Assembly: GCA_963402885.1 (NCBI GenBank)
Contig: OY727101.1
Span: 14,422,417-14,486,416, forward strand
DNA length: 64,000 nucleotides
Direction of reading: 5' to 3'
Origin: Antedon bifida
Lineage: Eukaryota; Echinodermata; Crinoidea; Comatulida; Antedonidae
The position numbers and the translations under genes are program-made. Position 1 is the first letter of the stretch, and each line of letters opens with the position of its first letter. This document shows, one piece after another, positions 28,801 through 43,000 of this stretch. Under the pieces are notes generated by a model. It did no database searches, was not told where the DNA came from, and saw only the letters and a list, made by a program, of their open reading frames with translations.

Positions 28801-29625
28801 TTGTATGTATGTGTTTGTGTAATCTGCAAATGAAAAACAAAAACAGAAGCAGAGTTGAATAAAAGTGTAGGTGTTTATTCATACCACCTTGTATTTACAT
28901 TTATAACACGTTGCATAATGTTTAAATATGGCAACAGAATTGGACAGTTAAAAGCAATCACGTTAAAACGTTCACATACGCACGTACTGTTAACACTTTA
29001 CCATAACACGTTGTATATCCGCGAGCATTTTTCGAGTGAAAATTAAGCTGCATGATGTTTCATATAATGCATTTGCTGGTCTTCACGAGCAGTATGCATA
29101 CTGAACGCGTGTTACGCGCGAGGCAGTCATGGTAAAGATTTATGTGAACAGTACGATACACGTCATACTTAAGTACACCCACCCACTCACGTAAGCACGT
29201 GTTATAAAAACAGAAACTAAATAATACAAAACAATTGCATATATCCAAAGAATAAGTACATGTTCAGAATTAACAAATACGTTAAAAAGCAGCAATTGGG
29301 AAATAAAATACAAAACTGCTGGCACAAAAATCCAGTTTGGTTGTCTGAAAATCGACATATGACTTGGAAACAAAATTCCAAAAGCAAAAACGTCACTATT
29401 ACGTCACAATTTCAATATATATTTTATATTACAACAACCACCTCTTATTTACATTTACAAATCTAATCATTTAAAGATAAAATAAATTGTACTTTATTAG
29501 GGAATTTTAGTCAACATTATGTCCCAACATACATTATGTATTCTCCTATTTTCTAAACAAACATTATCATGTGTGTGTGTACATACGTGTGTGGAATGAA
29601 GTTACACCAGTACAGGGAAGAGTTA

Positions 29626-29760
29626 AAGCTTGGTTCCCACTAGGACGCAATACAATGACGTAAGCAACGCAAGAGAGTTGACCAATCACAAGCGACGGTT
29701 TGGATGTGATTGGTCAAATTACTTGAGTTGAGTGCTTGCATTGCGTCCCAGCGCGAACTA
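29626..29760. mobile_element. Foldback MITE, family B copy, right end damaged
   Basis: Starts AAGCTTGGTTCCCACTAGGA. The inner ATTGGTCAAATTACTTGAG mirrors the left AGAGTTGACCAATCACAAG, and CATTGCGTCCCA mirrors the left ACGCAATACAATG. The expected GGGAACCAAGCTT end is not preserved. Confidence 0.7.
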
Positions 29761-30391
29761 AGTTTACGAACGTACGCAAGTGTGTTAGTGTAAAAGCCGG
29801 GGCCGGAACATACGAAATGCATGTCGGGAAATATGTTTACGAACGCATTTTGCGTTACTTTAACTAAAAAAAAAATTCTTCACTACTGTCAATATGGTTA
29901 TATTACAACAACATTCACATTTAAAATTCTAATAAATAAAATTCGTGTAACTTAAACGCTAAAACATTTTCCAACACACCAGCCGAGAGAATTAATCGTA
30001 AAATAAGGAAATCAAGACATTACCCTCATACCTTCTCTACCAATGTATGTATGTATACATCGATCACTAATTATTATTCATATTAATACATACTTAACTT
30101 ACCAGTACTTAAAAATATAATAAGGCAATAGCACTATCGTATTGCCTAACAGTGGAAGTTTAGGGAAAAATGTTGGCGGTATAATACACCATTGTTCACT
30201 GTATTATTAATGTCTTCACACACATTCACAATTATAAAGGTACGAGGTGGTAGGGGCTACTGTTATTAGGAAACAGATATTTCACTCTTCCTGGTGATAT
30301 CTAGATAATTTTGTATGTCAATTTCTAACTGAACCTAATCAGACAAACGATAAAGATGTGACAAAGTCACCTCTACTGCACTGACCCCATT

Positions 30392-30522
30392 AAGCTCTGT
30401 CTACACTATCAAACTAGTGGGACAAAGAAATATGGCAGTTATATGTCCAAATATAGTATTGATATGACATCATCATGTCAATATGTGAGCACATCACAAT
30501 TTTTTGTCACATAAATTTTGAT
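30392..30522. mobile_element. Foldback MITE, family A copy 6, truncated
   Basis: Left end AAGCTCTGTCTACACTATCA intact. It fades after ACATAAATTTTGAT with no right end. Confidence 0.75.
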
Positions 30523-30622
30523 TTTCACTCGTCTCGCCGTTTGCGCTGGTTTTCGATTGTACGTGCAATAGAGGTTCTTCAAATGTATATATTTTTTTCT
30601 TTCATTGAATTAATGCTGACTT

Positions 30623-30764
30623 AAGCTCTGTCTACACTATCAAACTTTATGTGAGAAAAAGAAAATGTGATGTACCCATCATGATGTCATATTACTACCA
30701 TATTTAGGCATATCTCTACCATATTTGGGCACATCACACTAGTTTGATAGTGTAGACAGAGCTT
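30623..30764. mobile_element. Foldback MITE, family A copy 7, both ends intact
   Basis: Ends AAGCTCTGTCTACACTATCA and GATAGTGTAGACAGAGCTT are perfect inverses. It lies 100 bp from copy 6 in the same orientation. Confidence 0.9.
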
Positions 30765-31067
30765 TAAATCTGTTGAGGAAGTTGATCACTGGTATCTTTA
30801 TCGTGTGTTGTTCTACCTGAATTTAAATGTCACTGCAGCTACTTCGTGATGCGATAGTCTGTCTTTGTCTGACTGTCTTTACAAATTACACTGAGTATAT
30901 AGTTTTTGGCCTAAAATGTTAGAGCTGGAAAGATGTTTATCTTTTCACGCACACAAACACACTGCCGCCCTCTGTCACGCACTGATTCATTACGTCACAC
31001 ATTGGCACACCCATATCTCTTTCTCACAACACTAACTAAAACAAAATACAGCATGGGCCCAAATAGG

Positions 31068-34000
31068 CTACTTATCCACCATTAGTGCTACAAATTCTGA
31101 AAAATAAAAAAAAATAATTGTCTATTTATTAGTAGGTCTATATGTTGACGAAACTACATACTAACATTTAGTATGGTATGGCAATGCGAATAAATGTTCA
31201 TATATAGACCTATCTAAATGAGTCCTATTATGATTCATGGCATGACTTTCATATAAGTCATTTTAAACATTTTTAATATTGTGACCCATAGTTTAGTTAT
31301 TGTAGACATATCTTTCTAAGTTATGTAATTTAGCCTTGTATAGTATGATCGACCAAGTAACCAATTGAATAAGCGATTGAAGATGCCTCTATTCTTAAGC
31401 CTTTTCTATGCGAATTTTTTATGCGAATCGAAAGCGCCAGCGAACAAATTCGCCTAGTGACAAATCGGTTTAGTATCGGGTATAATGTGAGTAGGCCTAT
31501 GGAAATAGATAGCCAGTGTGAAAACGAACACACATTCGAGGCCCGCGCATAGTGACGTTTGTCTCTCACGCTCCACCAATTAAAACAGATCTGAACTAAC
31601 AACTTTGCTGCGCTTGTTCGATTTACGGTGAACCATGGCACATTATGAAACTAACCATTAACAATAATTTTACACAAATTAACCGGGACATCTAACGTGG
31701 GGAAAACATTCTCGGTTCTACTCTCTTGGGGTTCGTTTCTGTTGATGCGCTGTTTTTGGACAGTTACGAAGGTCTCTCAGGTGTTATATCTTACCTTGGT
31801 AATCAATTGTGCCGTCATTATCTTTGTCGGCGTCTGCTAACAAATCTAATATATCTTGATTTGTAATCCCACCGTTGGCAACTTTCAAAACAGCAGCGAG
31901 TTCCTCGGCTCTGAAATAGTTTAGTAATTTCCAATATTTATTATTTTAATTTAATTACACGGTTTGTTTTTCATAATAACTATCACCTTTTCAGCTTGGT
32001 TCATATTCTATGACGCAGCGCAATGACGTACACGCAGCACAACATAATTTGAAGAATCAAAGCGACAGTTCGGGATCACCCGTCGCTTGTGATATAAAGT
32101 AGGAACAATTTAGAACACCCTATTCAGGGTACACTCCAAGGGGACACTTTCACGATATTACACTAAGGTCAACCCAACCTCTACTGAGTGGAAATCCCTA
32201 TTAAGGGGAAACTTTGTTGAAATAGTCACTCACAAAAAGGGGGGTGTTAGGTTGAGGGGAGGGGGAAGATTGGGGTGGGGATAGGAGGTTCACTAAACCA
32301 ACAATTGTGATCGTGTTTAAGGCCAAGAAAAATGTACAATTGAATATGTATAAGGTTGGAAAACAGTCAAAAACAGTCTTTTAAATTTCAGTACATTGTT
32401 AATGTTTAAATATTCTTAATTTAAAGCACAACAAAGTCATTATTTTATTTTTGTGTCTGCCGTAATTGAGACGCGATCCTAGATTGAAAACGTTGCTGAC
32501 GATATAATTAAAAAGGCATGCGATTTATGTTCACAATAATATTCTAAATGTTTCTATCAATTTCCGGCATATTATTCAAAAATACGATCGACTTAGCAGT
32601 TTGGCAAAACGAGCTAATGTTCATAGTGCGTGAAACAGTTAAATTGTCTTGTTAGACAAAAACAAGGTACCGGGATGATTGTCTCATACGTTGCTCTCCA
32701 TCTCAGTCGACTTTCAATTCCCAAGACACAATTATAAGTTTATATTTTGAAGCGTCGTGCTGTAGAATGATCCAATTAGAGGAGTGAAGTGATATTCTGG
32801 GCTTCATTAACGGTTCTGTCTTATTGCCAATTTACACTACAACGACGCTAAATATGTCCATTGAAAAACACAATGGTGTGAACTGCTGGCATACATCAAA
32901 TTATTTCTGTATTCGTATAATTATTTATTGTTGATTGAATTTGGCCAATGACCCACAGCCTATAAGACTGAATAAGACTGCATTGCAGTTATAGTAACAT
33001 ATGTTTTTGTATGAATTACTACTTTAGTATTTAGTAATGAGCACAACTCAGTGCGCATATGTGGTGTGTACCGTAACGAATGACTGGGCAATTAGTGAAT
33101 GCTTGGAATCTACTATCTCTTGTAAAGGTCCAACTAGCATTTAGCTGTGTTTTTAGTCGCGTGCAACGCGACTCTACAGCTCACTATGTCGGTCGGTTGG
33201 TCGGTTGGTCGGTAAACACTAACTTGTGAGCACGCGACTGCAGCCATGTATATGGCCTTGTTCTAGTAGATTTCATTTGCCATGCAGCATTCTTTATAAT
33301 TATGAAATACTAGATGGTTCTCGAATACACAGTAATTTCAGCGTAAAAAAACTGGCGATTTCAAATGTACGTACCACAGGACTATAATAGTATTGCAATA
33401 CTATATCTAAAGGTTTTAAGTTTATCCCTAAGGGCCCATACATTTACCTACTTGTGTAGTAAGTAAGTAATAATTATGCTGATGTTATGTTGTACTGTAT
33501 TACAACATATTCCTATGATACTGAGGAAATCTAGATAGGCCTACAGTACCGAAAATCGGATGCTTTTGGACACCTCTATTCTCTGGCGACACTCATATTA
33601 AGGGGATACAATATTATGTTTACGGTGACACTTTTTTGGGGTTCCGAAGCTAAAAATACTCAAAATAACGCGCTCATACACTGTCTAGCGCCCTCAACCA
33701 ACTTTTTCTATGCCCTATTTTCCATGATCCTGTAATTTTAAATCTAGGGAAATGTAATCTGAATCTGTTGTGTTTAAATGCAACGTTGATTCTATCCTTT
33801 TAAATTTGTTATTGTTAAGATAGGAAGCAGTTATAGTACCTTATTCGTATATAAACATACATCCACGTAAATCTCAACGCAATCATTCAACTACTTTAAA
33901 AGATTTTACCAAGCTTAACTTTTCTAAAGGGGAAATCAGAAAGATGTAGGTCTGTTATTAATTTATCAGGCTATGATTTGCATACGTAGGCGGCCTATTA

Positions 34001-37000
34001 TGATACATTTTGTGTACGTGTGTCTGGCATATTCATTACCTGATAAAACCCCTTTGATCCTTGTCAAAGACTTGGAAGGCTTCTCGGATGTCTTCTGATT
34101 CGTCGCTGTCTTTCAACTTCCTTGACATCATTGTGCAGAACTCTGTGAAGTCAATGATGCCATTACCTGTTGAGACAAAATTCAAAATTGTCACGTGTCA
34201 CATGTAGTGTAGACGTAGTACATTAAGATAGTGAGGATTCCCTCTAAGTTTTGAAAATTAAAATGCAAAAGATAGAACAGTCTAGAACCTCATTTCACCA
34301 ATTTCATAATAATTGATCCGCCACTAAGATCAGGGAGATGTTATTATTTTATTTTACATCTCCCTGCTAAGATTAAGTTTCAAGGTTCAATTGAGTGTGT
34401 AATGCACTTATTGAAGGCATAGTGTAGGCGGCATATACAATGCTATATGTAGTCTAAGTTCTAGACTGTGTTTCTACTTAATATTAGTAAAAAGATAAAT
34501 ATGTTGGCACACATGGCGCTTCATACGTATAATACTCGGAGCTCAAATGTATTTTCCAGACAAAAATTGAAACGCCGACTGGCAGACTAACATAAAAAGA
34601 CCGAATTAAATACAGTCTTGGGCGAAGTCTATGTTATTATAGCTAATGTTTTACTAGTTAATATAGATGAATGCTTACGCTATCATGTCTTTTACAGTGA
34701 TTATATTGCTGATTTAAAGCGTTGTTCCCACTGACGCAGCGCACAATATTTTGCTTGTGTACGTCCTAACGTGAACCAAATTTTAAAGTTAAAGTCTGTA
34801 GGTCTATGCACTTATTGAATTAAGTACGGTAAGAATTATTCTTAAACACGCAGTGTTGTTAAGCTCTGTCTACACTATCAAACTGTATGTGACAAAAACA
34901 ATATGATGTTCCCATATATGGACATTATGATGTCGTAGCTCTGTTTGTTAAGCTCTGTCTACACTATCAAACTTTATGTGACAACAAAAATATGATGTGC
35001 CCATACTATGAACATTATGATGTCATAGCACTACCATATTTCGGGATATCACTACCATATTTAGGCACATCACATGTTTCAGGAATAATACATTTCCGCT
35101 TTATTGATCAAGAATTTATAATATCAACTGTGTTGATAATTTCATTTGTTAAGATAAACTAACAAGTTTGTAATGCCATTAACCAGATTAAACATTTCAG
35201 TACTGCTAGTCATGCACGACTATTGCATTTACATGAGTGTCAATATCTTGTTAATTGAGAGAGGTTAAAACGTAAATGTTAAATGTGTTTATCCAAACTA
35301 AATATGAGGCTTTCTTTGTGAGGAGCATATATAAGCGACCGCCTTAGTAATATACGCAATGCTTAATTCATATGACATCAGTCGATAAGCTGAACTCTAA
35401 CAAACCCGACGGTTTTATTAACCTTTTGCATATAGGCCTACTAAATTGATTTTATGTTAATCCGCTGCAGGTAGACGTGCTATTTCGGTTCTACTACAGA
35501 GGTAGAATATTATTTTAATAAAACTTTTATAAAAGTAACTTTTTACGTCATAATTTAGTTATAATTTATATTATAAATTAGATTAGGTGAACTCTAAGTA
35601 GGCCTAGCACTAATCCTATTGGATAGGCCTGCTGCATACAAACATGATGGACGTTGAAGGGGGCCGCGACGCGGTTCATTTACTGTATCTCAGTACGCGC
35701 TATTTAACGTGTATGTAAGTAGGCTACTGACCGTAGTTTTTGACAACACCCCCCACACACATTGGGCAACGGACGATTAGATATAGTGTAGCACGTGAGT
35801 AAAGCTCTGTGTCTACACTATCAAACCTTATGTGACAAAAAATGTCATGTGCCCATATATGGATATGGTGACGTCATATCACTACCATATTTGGGCATAT
35901 CATTACCATACACTTTTTTTGTTGTCAAACTAGACTAGTGATAGTGTAGTCAGAGCTTAAAAGAAAAAAACAATTGTCTGAAATGATGATATCTATACGA
36001 CAAAGTTGTACAATACTAGGATCGCTTAATATAACGAAAGTGATCAGATGGTGTCAACATACAATTTCCGCCATCGTTTCATCACCTAAGCGAACGAGAT
36101 GGCCGACTAGGCTAATTTAACTAATCAAATCATGGAGACAATTTTGTTCATAGCATCAATTTACTTCATTATTACAATCGATATAGAATGTATTGTGAAC
36201 CGCAATGTATTGTACAACATCCTGTGCCTATATCATCATCAGATCATATAATATAATATGACCACATTTATAAAACATATCATATTAGTAGCCTACAATA
36301 TCGGTTTATGTTATTTCAATATCAAATCACATCATATCGCGTCACATCATATTATGCACCGTGACATACAACATTTTTCATCACATGATATATTCGCAAT
36401 TGTTTATATTAATTAGTTATCATATTTAATATCGTGTCAAAGATATTATCTTGTATGTCCAGCAAATTACCTTCGTCTGTGACATAATGATGACACACAT
36501 AGGCCCTACATCATCATTTTGCGTTAAAACGCTCTTAATGTTATGATAACGGTTTATGAACGCGTCGAATTGTGTCTTTTCCGGTTGATGTTATCAACTA
36601 TCATTAATTAGTGTAATCAGGGAAGAGTTCACTCTTCCTGATGTAATTTAGAAGCTTAACAAAAAAATGGGACTAGACGCTTACGTTCAAACTATAGGCC
36701 TATGATAAAGCCAATTTACACAGACGAGCGGTAATGGTAGAAAAAATATAGAATCTATGTTATTCCTTATGACCATTTACACAAAGCGCGAAGTGGACGT
36801 ACGGCCACCGGTTTCCGCAGAGATACAGATTCTACCTGTGAACGTGGGACACAAGCTACGCGGTTTTCCGCTTACCGTTACCGCGCGTCTGTGTAAATTG
36901 GCCTTAGCAATGATATACGTTTTCAATCTCGGTACTGTCTATAAATATAATTTGCAATTCGACAAAACGTCTGCTTAATGTTTCCCATCCATCCTTAGTT

Positions 37001-40000
37001 CGAATATTTAAACGTTTTCATTTCGATACTGTTTTGCTATCCATGGATGTTAACGAATTGTTAAAACTTATATTCACAATGTCAATGTTTCCATATATCC
37101 GTAGTTCGTGTACGCTAAACATTTTTACCTCGATACTGTTTTTTTTCGATGTATGTTGACGAATTGTTTAAATTACACAAAAATGAAACACGGTTTTAAT
37201 GTCTTTTCATATCCTCAGTTCGTGAACGTTAAATGATTTTTATTCTAATTCTATTTTTATTCAAACTTTTAACTACCCTAAGAGACATTTTAACACATAG
37301 TCTGTTTGAATGTCTTAATTGCAAAAGACGTTGATGTGCCTTTGAAATACTTTGCACATACAAAGGTCGTTTACACGAGCCTCTAGAGAAAATTAATTGG
37401 CCATATCAAGATAAGAAACAATATACAGAACTATTTTATGGCCTACTCTGCACATGAACTCTAATGAACAGATAAAAACAATAAAATATGGAAGAAAGCG
37501 GAAAGGCTATTACGATTGCTAAAAATATATATTGCTAGTCTGTGTTGCATTCAATGTATTATACACTGAATTTTTATATTGTAATATATTGGTAAGATAA
37601 CACCGTATAAAATACGCATCTATCGTACAGTAATTGAAATAGAGCACATGTATGTATACAGTAATGTTAAAATGATAAGGTTGTAGCTTTGCATTACGTC
37701 GTTTGTACGTTATAGTTCAGATATCGTTTCCTATGTGATGTGTATGTGTTAATAGGCGTAGGGAGTTATGTAATGAATATACACAGCAAACGACTCATGA
37801 CGTGTCTCCTGGCTGTAGTGTTAAAAACATATAGCCCCTTATTCGTTTCATTGGGAAGTGTCCCCTTAATAGGGGTGTCCACTGGCTGGCTGTAGTGTTA
37901 AAAACATATATCTCCCTTATTTGTTTCATTGGGAAGTGTCCTCTTAATAGGGGTGTCCACTGGCTGGCTGTAGTGTTAAAAACATATATCTCCCTTATTC
38001 GTTTCATTGGGAAGTGTCCCCTTAATAGGGGCGTCCCGAAGGAAGTGTTCTACCGTAGCCTATAATGGCTGTCGTCCATTTGTGACCATAACCGTATTCA
38101 AAACTATGCGTAGGCCTACTATTAAAAAAAAGATATATTTTCATTTATTAACGAAAAATCCGCAGACCCTGAACTTTCGTCTTTGAAAGCATTCATTACA
38201 TTTTAATACAATTAGTACACACAGTTATTGTATACTTATAAAATAAAAATACTGTATATCGTGGGAGACAAAATAAAAATATATTTGCATTAATTTGCAC
38301 TATTTTATTCACGATACAAAGAGTTAAAACTAAAAAAACAGCCAATTTAAGAATGATATAAAATACCGTAAACCAACGTGCGAGAATGTTGAAAAGAAAT
38401 TTTTCAACAAGTTTTTTTTTGCAGACATGGCGTGTCATAACATAACTTTAATATTTCAGCTGGAATTTCGTTTCAAAATGCCCGCTCTGGTGGCACTTAT
38501 GTAAAAAGAAACGATAAGTAGAGACTTGCGGCAAGTCAATAATTAGTATACGATACAGTGCGCTTGTATAGAAAACAGACATTCTTAAAAGTTCATCAAC
38601 TTACCATCTGCATCAAATTCATTGATCATATCTTGTAGTTCCTTATCCGAAGGGTTTTGCCCCATAGATCTCATTACCGTGCCTAGCTCTTTGGTCGTTA
38701 TCGAACCATCTCCGTCTTTGTCGAATATCTCAAACGTTTCTCGTAGCTCTAATTGGAAGAATAAATCGAAACAAAACATTCTAATTATGTCAGTCCAATG
38801 AAAGGATATCGCTTTAATTAATCTTCTTTGACAATTGAAAGATTTCATCAAGAATTATGTCTCAATAAGGCAGCTGGTAATTTTGAAAAATAAAGATTGG
38901 GATGGATGATGAGAATATAGTGAACGTTATTAGAATGATGAGGATGGAAATGATATGATAATGATTGTGAAGATAACAATGATTATGGTAATAGTGGTAA
39001 TATAACGATGATGATATTGAGGATTACGATATCTGATGATGACGGTGATGATAAAGTTGTTGAGGGTGATGATGATGTTGGTGTAAGGATGATGACGTTG
39101 ATGGTGGTATATGGATGATGTTGTGATAATGATTATTATGATGATAATGAAGATCATGAATATGACAATGATTATATGATATGATTGTGACGATGATGAT
39201 ATGATAATGATTATTATGATGATAATAAAGATTATGATTATGACGATGGTTATGTTGTGATAATGGTTATTATGATGATAATGAAGATCATGATTATGAC
39301 GATGGTTATGTTGTGATAATGGTTATTATGATGATAATGAAGATCATGATTATGACGATGATTGTGTTGTAATAATGATTATTATGATGATAATGAAGAT
39401 CATGATTGTGACGATGATTTTGTTGTGATAATGATTATTATGATGATAATGAAGATCATGATTGTGACGATGATTATGTTGTGATAATGAATATTATGAT
39501 GATAATGAAGATCATGATTATGACGATGATTATGTTGTGATAATGATTATTATGATGATAATGAAGATCATGAATATGACGATGATTATGTTGTGATAAT
39601 GAATAGTATGATGATAATATGGTTGTGACGATGATGTTAGTAATTATGATGATGTTAGGAAGGAAGTTGTCTGTGATAATGACGATGGTGATAATGATAA
39701 TAATGGTGTCAGCTTGGAGACGATATTGATAATTATGGTGATGTTGATAATGGTGATTTTGGGTTAATGGTATAACTGATGCTGATCAAGATTTAACATG
39801 TATTAATTTCTAAAAACATTGCTATAATATGAAGATAATAGTAGAAATCACTTACGTTCGAGTTCGAGTTTCGATAGTGACAGGTCCTCCTATAAGAAAG
39901 AAAAAGACACCACAGGTTATTGGATATACAGTATAACCTTACCGTGTCCCCTTAATAGGGGTGTCCCTTAAATAGGGTAGGGCTGAAACAACAACTCCCG

Positions 40001-43000
40001 TTCGTTCCACGGAAAGGTATCCCCTACAATACGGTATTGCTTTATTACGGAGTATTTTATAGAACCCAAATCGAAGAAAGCAAACTAATGCCAATGGTTA
40101 ATATTTAACATTCAATTTTAAAGCTCCTAAGGCGCAATATTCCTTAGCCTTAGTTTAGTTGTATACTTAATATTATTATTTTAAGAAAAGTCCTATCGCA
40201 GTATAACTATACTGTATAGGCCTACCATTATTCATTGCATAGTATATTTGTTTTTTTTTTTTAGTATTATCGCAAATTTAGGGTTTAATATTTATATTTA
40301 TTTCTGTACAGGTCGCCAATTAAGTTTTAATTATTTCTATCATATCCATCAATATTTTAATCATAATTGAATGACAGAAATTAATCCTTTATTACACGCA
40401 TAAAACCCGTTCGTTCTTTGAGAAAACTATTGCAAATCAATGCCCCGTCGGACAAACGACTGAATCACGAAGTGTTGTTATTGAATATCAGTTACACAGC
40501 TTCCTAATTACATCACAGTAGAAAACTATGAAAAATTGAAACAGTGACGTCACTAAAGTTGATTTGACGACGTCATAGAATTGCTACTTCTCAACACAAA
40601 AGTATATATTCCAAATTAATAAAAACATGATGGTTTAAAAGTTACCGCACGTTGTTTGTTTATTGTGTGCTAATGTTTATTATGATGAATGGCCTATATA
40701 CGTTTCGTATAATATGTAGAATAAATAACAAAAAGTGATTCATTTTTATGTTTACGTCAGGTAAAATAAGTCGATTGTCGATTGCCAACGTCAGCGAGTG
40801 CCGTCATACAAGTTAGTGTTTTTTGTACTATACCGCGAGTTTTAGAAATTTACATTTACAGAAAAGGTTTCATAAATACAATTATACAAAAAGATAACAC
40901 TGTAAATGCCACATAGAATAGATTGGTATCTATAGTTATTTACTCGCTAGCTCTCCTCATGCGGCATTTGTAATATTCGATGTGGTCGAGAAACTACACA
41001 CAATAACCCGTAAAGCACCGGCTTAGCACACAGACTTTCCTTTTAATTATGTTCAGTGTTTTACGAGTGTATTATCGGTGTCGACGTGACAAATTTAGCT
41101 TAAGAATTCAGCTTCTTTAGTTTTTGCGTGTATGTCGTTCCATTAACTAGCAATTGTATCACGACGCTATCTATCGTTCTTAATCCGTGTCCTCATCAAC
41201 TTAGAATTGTGTTTGGTATGTGTTCTGATGATAAACACAGTGCACTCACTCAATAGCAGCAGACGTCTCATGTTTGTTACTTGTACTGTGATAAAGTCTA
41301 ACACCCTATCCCCCCAAACCATAAATCTAAGAATATACTATTAAGAACCGCATTCGAACCCATTTTCGTGGCCAAAAATGTTTATGACAGATCTAGATAT
41401 TGACAAAAGTGGCTACCCAGCGATTCACCAAGTCAGAGGTGGATCCAGGATTTAAAAAATGAGGGGTAAGGGGCGGAGTATGGTACGTATCTTCAACTCG
41501 AAAATGCGTGGGGCGGAATAGTCGTAGGAGGAGCAACAAGCAAAGGAACTGCCTTCTGAAAATAAGTATCGACTACAGATATACTACAGCTGCATGACAG
41601 GTGAAAACTTCATCATCATTGTGTATGCTGCGTTTATGAAATTATAAAATCGTTCAAGCATTCGTGCTGTAATCATGAAAAGAAAACGAGTAAACCATCA
41701 TACTAAAATCACAACGTTCTTGTGACGTAGGTACACAGTGGTACAATAACGAAGGCGTTAAAATAACGATTTACAATAGTGTCAAAGACCTGCCTTCAGC
41801 TCGATAACAAGCATATTCCAAAACAATAACGTTTCTTTGGGTTTAAGGTTATTCCAATGATATATTCATTATTCCATATCAGAGGCTTATCCCCTACGTA
41901 AAAACGCACGTCGTGTATAATAGGCCTACACATCTTTTAACAGAACAAATAATTATATACCGTATAGAATATTATATGTAAGTTTGAAGAAATACCCGGT
42001 ACCAACATAATTAGGCTGTAGTCGTAAAGGCCATTTATACATACTAGCGGTAACGGTAAGCGGAAACCCAAAAAATATAGAATACATGGCCATTTACACA
42101 AATCGCGGAGCTGACGGGCGACTGTATAGATATGGGGGACACAAGCTACGCGGCTTCCGCTTACCCTTACCGCTCGTCTGTGTAAATAGGCCTGTATATA
42201 CGGCCCCGATATCCAGCGTCGACTAAAGCGGTATACTGTATACACAGTCACTATTGTACGCTAAACCATTTCACTATTTTAATTGACATATAATAATGAT
42301 GCGAAAGCAATAAAAAGAAAGCAATTTACGAAGAAGGTAAATATGTTCGTGAACACAACAAGCATCGAAACCGGGCCTGTGGCGATCAATTTGTAAAGTA
42401 GGCCTAACCTGGCGTTACATTTTAGGCATTCGTAAAATAGGTCGAACGAACTACTTTAAAGCTCCTGAAGTTGGTCTTCGTGCTTATGGTGCCTTATTTT
42501 TGTAACACAGATATATTTTGACCTACTCGTGCAACGTTTCTGTAGGAATATTTGCACGCCATACGCCTAAAGCGTTTAACAGTCTTTACTATTATTTGAA
42601 GGCGTTATTTTAGTACCACATGGCATGTTCTGATTGATATTATTAATCTTCATTTCAAAAACGTAAAACCTGTGAACTTTACAGTGTAAAGAGATAAGTT
42701 GGCACTAATAACACAATTACGACTCATCATGCCAATCATCAGAGACGCATATTTAACATGTACACGTACGTACGTAACAGATACAGTAATCCTCATTGAT
42801 TAGCGACCTTTAATGTCGGGACATAGACGAACGATGAATGTCAACCCGACCAAATAAGTCCCGATAATAAACGGAACGGTGTATACTGGGGAAGTGGCGT
42901 AACGGCTATGAGCTCTCACTAGCTAAACACAGGGGCCCCGGAGCTTATGCAGGCCCCTGAGCAGTGCCCAGAGGAAAAAACACGCATTCAAATATGTCGA

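Larger units (their letters stand above)
27525..31067. other. Region between convergent tubulin and calmodulin-like genes
   Basis: Part of it should be the 3' UTR of the calmodulin-like gene (minus strand). I cannot fix the cleavage site; an AATAAA on the minus strand is visible at about 29493. The region contains a 60-bp repeat (28635-28800), a family B element (29626-29760) and two family A elements. Short open frames (for example 27767-28027, 29140-29373) have no support. Confidence 0.45.

Noticed and set aside
31330..31641. 103-codon minus-strand frame in intron 5 of the calmodulin-like gene
   Set aside because: No domain or codon character; the region looks like an old repeat and the coding exons either side join in phase without it.
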